Assembly (NCBI GenBank): GCA_001599595.1
Contig: BCHH01000003.1
Span: 3,839,619-3,903,618, forward strand
DNA from: Beverwykella pulmonaria
Taxonomy: Eukaryota; Ascomycota; Dothideomycetes; Pleosporales; Melanommataceae
DNA length: 64,000 nt
Reading direction: 5' to 3'
Under the pieces are notes generated by a model. That model was not told the origin of the DNA, made no database searches, and worked only from the letters and a program-made list of their open reading frames with translations. A program made the position numbers and the translations under genes. Numbering within the stretch: the stretch's first letter is position 1; every line of letters begins with the position of its first letter. Shown piece after piece: positions 56,277 through 64,000 of this stretch.

Positions 56277-57533
56277 ATGGCACCCGCACTCTCCCCGGAG
56301 CAGGTCGCTGTCATCAAGTCAACCGTACCAGTCTTAGCAGCTCACGGCACGACCATAACCACAAAATTCTACCATGATATGCTAGCCGCAAACCCAACGC
56401 TCAAGAACATTTTCAACAACACGCACCAAGCGACGGGCCACCAGCCGCGCGCCCTCGCAGGCGCACTCTATGCCTATGCCGCCAACATCGACGATCTCGG
56501 CAAGCTGTCGCCGGCCGTCGAGCTCATCTGCCACAAACATGCTTCCCTGTATGTGAGACCGGAGCAGTACGAAATCGTCGGGAAGCATTTACTGGAGACA
56601 TTGAAGGCCGTTCTGGGTGATGCCGCGACGCCAGAGATCATGGACGCATGGGGCGCGGCGTACTGGCAGCTCGCGGATATTATGATTGGTAAGGAGGCGA
56701 AATTGTACGACGAGACGCATGATTGGACCGACTGGAAGGATTTCAAGATCGCGAGGAAGGAGAAGGAGGCGGGTGATATCACATCGTTCTACCTGGAGCC
56801 CGTGGACCAGAAGCTGAAGCTGCCGCTCTATAAGCCTGGACAGTATATTTCAGTGAATCTCTTTGTTGAAGAGCTGGATGGAGGCGTGTGGCAGGCCCGG
56901 CAGTACAGTCTCTCGGACGCACCTGGGAAGGACTACTTGCGAATTAGCGTGAAGAAGGAGGACGGGATCGAGATAGGAGACCCGAAGAGCAAGACCCATC
57001 CAGGTTATCTTTCCAACATCCTGCACGACAAGAAGAGTGTGGGCGACATTGTGCGAATCTCGCATCCGTTTGGTGACTTCTTCTTTGAGGAGCAACAGAA
57101 GGACAGCCCGGTGGTCTTCATCTCGGCGGGTGTGGGCTTGACGTGCTTGACGAGCATTCTCAATACTCTCACGGAAGAAAGATCATCGAGACCCATCTCC
57201 TGGATCCATGTCGCGCACAACTCTAGCGCGAGAGCTTTCAAATCGCACCTTGACGAGCTTGCCGCGTCGAACAAGAATCTGAGTACCGTTTATTTCTCTT
57301 CACAGCCAGCCGAAGGGGAAGTACAAGGACAGCACTACGATATCCGAGGACGCTTAAACCTGGACAAGGTTAGCAGCAAGAACCTCTTCATCGACAATGA
57401 CAGTACGCAATACTTTGTATGTGGGCCTACACAGTTCATGTTGGATATGGAAGCAAAGCTCAAGACCTACGGTGTTTCGAGTGAAAGGATGAAGATGGAA
57501 CTGTTTGGTACCGGAGGGGTGCCAAGAGTCTAA
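56277..57533 (+). CDS. flavohaemoglobin (nitric oxide dioxygenase)
   Basis: It converts NO and O2 to nitrate using NAD(P)H, FAD and haem b, protecting against nitrosative stress. One exon, 418 residues, the usual length. The globin domain (1-150) has the B10 Tyr (FYHDML, Tyr32), distal Gln (HQ, Gln51) and proximal His88 in CHKHASL, with the adjacent YVRPEQYEIVGKHLL helix typical of the family. The FAD domain has RQYSLSD (208-214) and the NAD domain has SAGVGLTCL (about 281-289) and CGPTQFM near the end. No organelle signal is visible, so it is probably cytosolic. Moulds often have a cytosolic and a mitochondrial copy (FhbA and FhbB in Aspergillus); this looks like the cytosolic type. Confidence 0.96.
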   Translation: MAPALSPEQVAVIKSTVPVLAAHGTTITTKFYHDMLAANPTLKNIFNNTHQATGHQPRALAGALYAYAANIDDLGKLSPAVELICHKHASLYVRPEQYEIVGKHLLETLKAVLGDAATPEIMDAWGAAYWQLADIMIGKEAKLYDETHDWTDWKDFKIARKEKEAGDITSFYLEPVDQKLKLPLYKPGQYISVNLFVEELDGGVWQARQYSLSDAPGKDYLRISVKKEDGIEIGDPKSKTHPGYLSNILHDKKSVGDIVRISHPFGDFFFEEQQKDSPVVFISAGVGLTCLTSILNTLTEERSSRPISWIHVAHNSSARAFKSHLDELAASNKNLSTVYFSSQPAEGEVQGQHYDIRGRLNLDKVSSKNLFIDNDSTQYFVCGPTQFMLDMEAKLKTYGVSSERMKMELFGTGGVPRV

Positions 57534-60500
57534 GGATTATTCAGGTCTTGCGGAAGTAGATTATCAGAAGGTTTTTTTTAAAATCCCTGATGATGTTATT
57601 GGCAGGATGATTTGCGTACGTTGGCATTGCATTCTAGTGGATTGGTGTTGCATTTTTTTTACTGTGTATACCTCCTGGAGTCAGTTTAGATCCTTTCAAG
57701 CGCATGGAATCTTGTTGAGATGTCGAGTTGTTGGCATTGCAGAACTAGCGGTTTAAGGTCAATGTTGGTGTTTGGTTTGGCCATTCAAAGGGCCTTGTTG
57801 CTCTGAGACGGAACGTCCGTATAATAGAGAATATTATAGAAGGCGGTGTACATGACAAACACATCAGATTGTATGGCTAGCGTATGTATGTGTGATCATT
57901 GTGCGAGAGTTTGCAGAGTTCTGGGCAATTGGCAGAGCCTTGAGAAACGGTGATAGGCTAGGTGTAGGTGTCGATGTAATTCGATTGACGGTCACGAGCC
58001 TTTTGCGAAACGACCGTGAGGGAAATGAGCGGCTAAGGATCTACATCCCGTCTGACTGTTTCGAATCTGCGCTCCACATGGATGCCGAGCATTGTCACAC
58101 CCTAAGACTTTGCAAACGTCCATGACAGGTACAGTAGAGTCAAGGCTGCCGTCTTCCTGGATTTGCTTGATAGCCATATTATTGTGCTCGGAGATGTTAG
58201 TACGTGGTACACCTGATAAGCGTACTTTGATCAACCTTTTTTTTGAGTTTTATTGCCAGGACTTCTGCGTGCTTGACAAGAACAACCTGCAGATACAAGA
58301 GACGCAGGATATGCCCGTTGTCGTATCACAACGTTTCCTCTCCAGCCATGGAAAGCCTGTCAAGCCATCGCAAGGGTCCAAAGATAGCTCTTACGCATTC
58401 GCGCCCCGACTGTACGAACATTGAGGTTCTGTGCCACTGCGGTGCATTTACATGATATTCCCAACCATGAATATCGAGGCTAGTTAGGCGTCAAAACATG
58501 CGGGAGCGGGAGGGAGCATTGATCTCAGTTCGAGTATTCGGGAAGACAGACCTTGTTGCGCACCTTACCAAAGCCTCTTAAGAAGAGGTGACGTCTTCTA
58601 AATTTTTGGGATGATGCTGGCGATTGCAAGCCAAAGGCACATACTGCCGAATGTGGATGTGGAAGACATGGACCCAGGGATGCCCTCGTTGCTATCGGTA
58701 TATAATGACAGCGTTTTAAAAGGGGCCAGCAAGCAGTCCGTCCGGGCCACAACGCTCATTTGCTCTGTTGAGTAGCCAGCATGAAGCGGCTCCCAAACAG
58801 TACCGAGTAGGATTGGGCTCGTTCCCATGCACGCGGTTCTTTCGTATAGTAATTTACGCAGTTGTCCGTAGCCGTATAAGGACGCGAAAATTTAAATCTA
58901 TCTTCTTTTGCATGGGATATCTATCAGCTTGAACGATCTGGCATGACAGGTGGGGTGAGTGTAAGCTCCAGCCAACTCAGAACTGACCACGATGCAGGGC
59001 GTGACTGCGGGATGACGAAGAAGGTGGGGAGAGACCCTCAATCGACGACCCCCAACACCCAAGCTCCTTTTCCCGCTGGCGGATGTGGTTGAAGGGGCAG
59101 GCTTCCGGAAACCAGGGGTCGGCGCACGATGCACCCTGTGACTGGAGTCGTCAGAAAGGGCAATCTTCTGGAAATTGCATGAGGCGGCTCGCGTTCCGCT
59201 AAGCCAAACAGGAAGCCTTCTAGAAGGCGCTTGGGTAATTTGGAAGCCTTTTGGGAGGGATGTGAGAAGTTGTCTATGCTTCAATCAGGGGTATTTGGTC
59301 GCAAAGTGGTGCCGTCGGGGATGCTGCACGTTGAGCTGGGGCCGCAGCCGTCGGGCCAGTGATGCGGGCATCATCATGCGGTGCGCCCAAAGTTCTGACG
59401 CATGTTGTGGCTTTGACTGATAAGAATAGACTTAGACATGCCCAAAAGCGACAAAGCAGGGACAATATACGGCGAACGCGGAGGCAGCTGTAGTGGTGAA
59501 ACGGCCGTGCGTGTTGGAGTCCTATCGCATTTTAAACGGATATTTCTGACAGGCCAACCTCTTGCAGACATGTGTATATGTATGCAACAAGACTTGTTTT
59601 AGCGAGGGATGGCACACTTAGATGTGCAGATTTTGTTTCTAGCTCTGCTGCCGTCGCTCCCCGAAATGAGTTTTGCATAAAGACGGACGCGAGATTTGCA
59701 TCTTGCCAGCGTAAAAAAAGGCCTGTCGAAGGGAGTGGCAGTGCGATGATCTCCAAAGCATGAGGCTGCTAGTGTGGCCCGGGCTATCCGTGTGCATCGT
59801 GCAATCGTGGCACCAAGCACAGACGGATCTGGTGGCAGCATCACCGACGTTCTCGGGCGACCGTGGCTGCACTATCTCCTCGCCATGGACGACTTGCGCA
59901 CATGGCGGGCAGAACAGAGAACTCGTTGCCCCTGTTCCTGAAATCTAATTCTTGGGTATTTGTCGATCGGCATTGCCTGGGTGGAGGCAATATTTGATGA
60001 AGCACGCGTTAATATGTATGCTGCGCTTGGCAGCAGCACAAGGACCGACCTGCGGACGTGCTGCCACGAGGTAAGCTTTGCGGCGGAGAGTTCACGCCCG
60101 CCGATGAGAATTGTTTTTTTGCGAACCACGGCGGAATCTTTGTTGCGAGCGTCCTGCCAAAAAGGGGCCTGCAATTGCGGTGTGAAAGACAACGCACTCG
60201 AGCAGCTAAGCACAAGGTCGTCATAGAGGATATGCACAGCAACAAACTCGGGCTAAATTGGAGTGCCGAACGCGCCGTGGCTGCCCTCCAAATAGAACAG
60301 TTAGCAGCGAATGAGCATCGGCGTTGGTTTCTCCTCCTGTTACGTAGATCGGCGCTTCTTGTCGAGCAAGGTCTCGCGATTCATAGCTATCGTCTTGCCA
60401 TTTGTTCACGTTGTGTTGATGTGGGCAATATCTTGCAACCATCTCTCCTCTTTGTGGTCGAGAGGGCCGTGTCCTTTCCAACGGTGAGACCCTGCAGCTC

Positions 60501-62743
60501 TGTCAATGTCTGGCTGCAGTTTGCAGTGACAGGAAGCAGGATCAGGGGTGTCTCAGCAGAGTTCTCACTGCAGAACAGCCGCCGCGCTGCCACTTACTAG
60601 TTCCTGCCAATGGGCAACGCTACCGCTGACCTTCTTGAAAGCATGCCGCTATGGGACTCGCTCGCAATGTTTCGCGGCCGGCTAAATTTGACCGGGACTG
60701 CGTCGTCGCCTTCTGCTGCTATGGTTTGAGAGTGAGGTGAGTGAGGTGAGATATGGACCACACGATGCGTGGTGGTGACAGCATGGAACGGTCCTGGTGC
60801 CGTGGAAGCCGCCAGGCTTCTAGCGGCCTTCCAAACATGGCCCTGTGCGGGCAATCCCAGCACGCTCCCTGGCATCCAAACGTCGCTTGAACTTCTGCTG
60901 CATCTCGCGATGCATGCCTCTGGCAAGGGACTGCATTTGCATTCATCAGTCCATGCTCTCCTCCCGCCGGGCGCCTCCGCGCTCGGCACAAAACCTGTAT
61001 CTGGCAGAAGCAATCATGCGCTTGCCTCGTCTCTAGATGCTCTGCCGTGCAGTGGTTCTCCATTCGCCAACTCGGGCGCCATAGAGCGCCTTCAAACGAA
61101 GGCCCTGGAGTGTTGTGTGCTCCCGTGTTGGGATGATGAAGGGTTGGGGCTGCTAGATGGCCACAAGGATGGTGCTACATGCTAATGGAACTGCCATTTT
61201 CCTGATACTCTCTATAAACAAGCGTCATGTCCGTATTTTGAATGTTCCCCTGCTCCGGCTTGGTTGGGCGCCTCCAGTTACACTCACGACACTTGTTTTT
61301 GATCAAAGCACAGTGACGCAGAGGCTGTAAATTTTTGCCAACCTGCATGCATACATCACAGGCTCGACGGCATCTCTCGAGGACAGACTGCATTCCGGCG
61401 GCCTATATTCTGTTTCTCCCGTCATTTCCATTGCAAAGGGCGCCGGAGAGGAAGGATTCCAGTAAAAGGGGCGTAGAACCAATCTGAGCAAGTGAGCCCT
61501 CCCATCCCACCCTATTCCACCTAGTTGCAACGCAAGCACAGTCAGCCAGCATGAGCCCCTTCTGCGCGCGGTGAACGTTGGAGGCACTGCTATACTGACA
61601 ATTGAAATTCAGCCACAGTCTCAAGTTTTGTTGGCACGAGAGTCGCTGTTGCAGGACATCGCAGGACATCTAGGACCCAAGAGATTTAGCTCCCGTGCTG
61701 CGAAGAATTCCAGTTCTGTTCCCGACGTCACGGATCTCCAGCCGTCAAAGCACGGAACTGCCACACATCCGGGGCAGAGGCAGCGCATTGCGGCGATCTA
61801 GAAAGCGCAGCCAGCGGCTCGACACACGCGACCAGCCCGGGTTTCGTGGTTTGCGGGCGAGCTGAGCACCAGTCAGCGGCCGTTAGTCATCCCTGTGTTG
61901 TGGCTCTCTGGCGATTACTTTGGGCGATTCAGGAGTGGTGAGATTTGCAGGTTTCAGCGCGCCCAAAGCAGCAGGGCAGCGTCCATCCGAGTGTTCTTTA
62001 ACAGTGCGGACGCCGGGTGCCTGGGGAGCCACCGTCGTTGAGCCTTTGGCCTGAGCGTTTTCTTCCAGAATCTCCACCGCCGCCGCCTCCCTGCACATCT
62101 TGTCACCTGCCGGGGTCCTGCATCGGGCCTAGCGCATAATTCCCAACACGCGCAACAGAGGAAAGAAGTACTTCGTACTCTTCACCACCACACCCTTTCC
62201 ATCACCACCCTCTACCACCCAGCTGCCGCCCGCTGGCCTCTCCATCACAGGTACGTCAAAGTCCTCATAGTGGCACCCCAGCCCATCCCCCGCCGCCCGC
62301 CTGCTGCCTGTCCTCACCGCTCGTCTCCCCTATTCGGGTGGCCAGCGTGCCAGGCGGTTCTCGACGAGCGCGACGGGCGCAACACGCTGCCTCACATCTG
62401 CTCTGCTGCTGTTCTCCTGACGCTGACTGGCCTCCTCGTTGTAGTGCACTCCCAGCATTGACCTGCACGCGGCCCGGTCCTATTTATCGACACTGCTGAA
62501 CGGACCACCTTGACAGCAACACTCTTTCCCGACGCTGGTCACCACCACACAACCACCACCACCACCACCTGCCTCGCTGCACACACCGCCTCGCGTGCTC
62601 GAGATCCCATCGCAGCCCGCAGCAGCCTTCTCCTCTCGTCTCCTCTCCTCTGGTGCGCACCCGTCCTCCCCGCCTCGGGCCCTTCTTGCCCCCCTTCACT
62701 GTCACCCCGTCCAACGCGGAGCTTTCACCTCTCCGCCCGGAGG
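57534..62743. other. 5.2 kb region without a recognisable gene
   Basis: The longest gene-free stretch in the window. Frames up to about 180 codons occur, for example 60058-60600 plus, but they start at non-ATG codons, are mirrored on the other strand, and contain no domain. The last 0.5 kb is rich in CCACCA repeats and pyrimidines, resembling the long 5' leader of a regulatory gene. It may be an extended control region or hold non-coding transcripts; sequence alone does not say. Confidence 0.45.

Positions 62744-64000
<1,257 letters not shown>

Noticed and set aside
60058..60600. 180-codon plus-strand frame in the 57.5-62.7 kb interval
   Set aside because: It begins at a non-ATG codon, shows no domain or splice context, and is overlapped by open antisense frames.

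Overview
The window reads as nuclear DNA of a filamentous ascomycete (Pezizomycotina; a Dothideomycete would fit, but the class is inferred rather than shown). Genes are split by short introns of about 50-70 bases with GT..AG ends and CTAAC/CTGAT-like branch sites. Coding GC is moderate, intergenic DNA is partly AT-rich, and the families (PDR-type ABC-G pump, beta carbonic anhydrase, Cdc24, F-box/WD40, CBM18, flavohaemoglobin) are typical of moulds. Exon structures below were worked out by hand from splice signals and reading frame; for nearly all complete spliced genes the exon lengths sum to a multiple of three.

Layout. 1-6 kb: a partial LtrA-type membrane protein (minus), an Hsp70-like ATPase (minus) and a coiled-coil protein of unknown role (plus). 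6-9.3 kb: AT-rich, gene-poor DNA with palindromic CGTACG repeats and one tiny membrane-peptide ORF. 9.3-10.2 kb: beta carbonic anhydrase. 10.2-15 kb: gene-poor, with a broken relic of a family-25 glycosyltransferase. 15-22 kb: an NRAMP metal transporter and the Cdc42 exchange factor Cdc24 (both minus). 23.9-26.7 kb: an F-box/WD40 protein resembling FWD-1/beta-TrCP. 28.8-33.6 kb: a full-length PDR-type ABC transporter. 34-37.6 kb: a many-exon short-chain dehydrogenase and a bZIP-like factor. 39.1-39.6 kb: a small secreted six-cysteine protein. 40.4-45.1 kb: a degenerate G-alpha-like protein transcribed away from a second F-box/WD40-like protein. 46-53 kb: a tandem segmental duplication carrying two CBM18 chitin-binding proteins, one with an 18-unit Ser/Thr minisatellite. 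53.8-54.7 kb: a relic of an RRM gene. 56.3-57.5 kb: flavohaemoglobin (NO dioxygenase). 57.5-62.7 kb: a 5.2 kb stretch without a recognisable gene, leading to a partial C2H2 zinc-finger factor that runs off the right edge.

The genes do not form a biosynthetic cluster. It is an ordinary chromosomal segment mixing core signalling and cell-polarity genes (Cdc24, FWD-1-like, NRAMP, carbonic anhydrase) with fast-evolving accessory loci (CBM18 pair, six-cysteine secreted protein, PDR pump, pseudo-G-alpha, gene relics). The most notable items are the G-alpha homologue that appears to have lost the residues needed for GTP hydrolysis, the CBM18 tandem pair with its minisatellite and no visible signal peptide, and the intron-containing secreted cysteine-rich protein.
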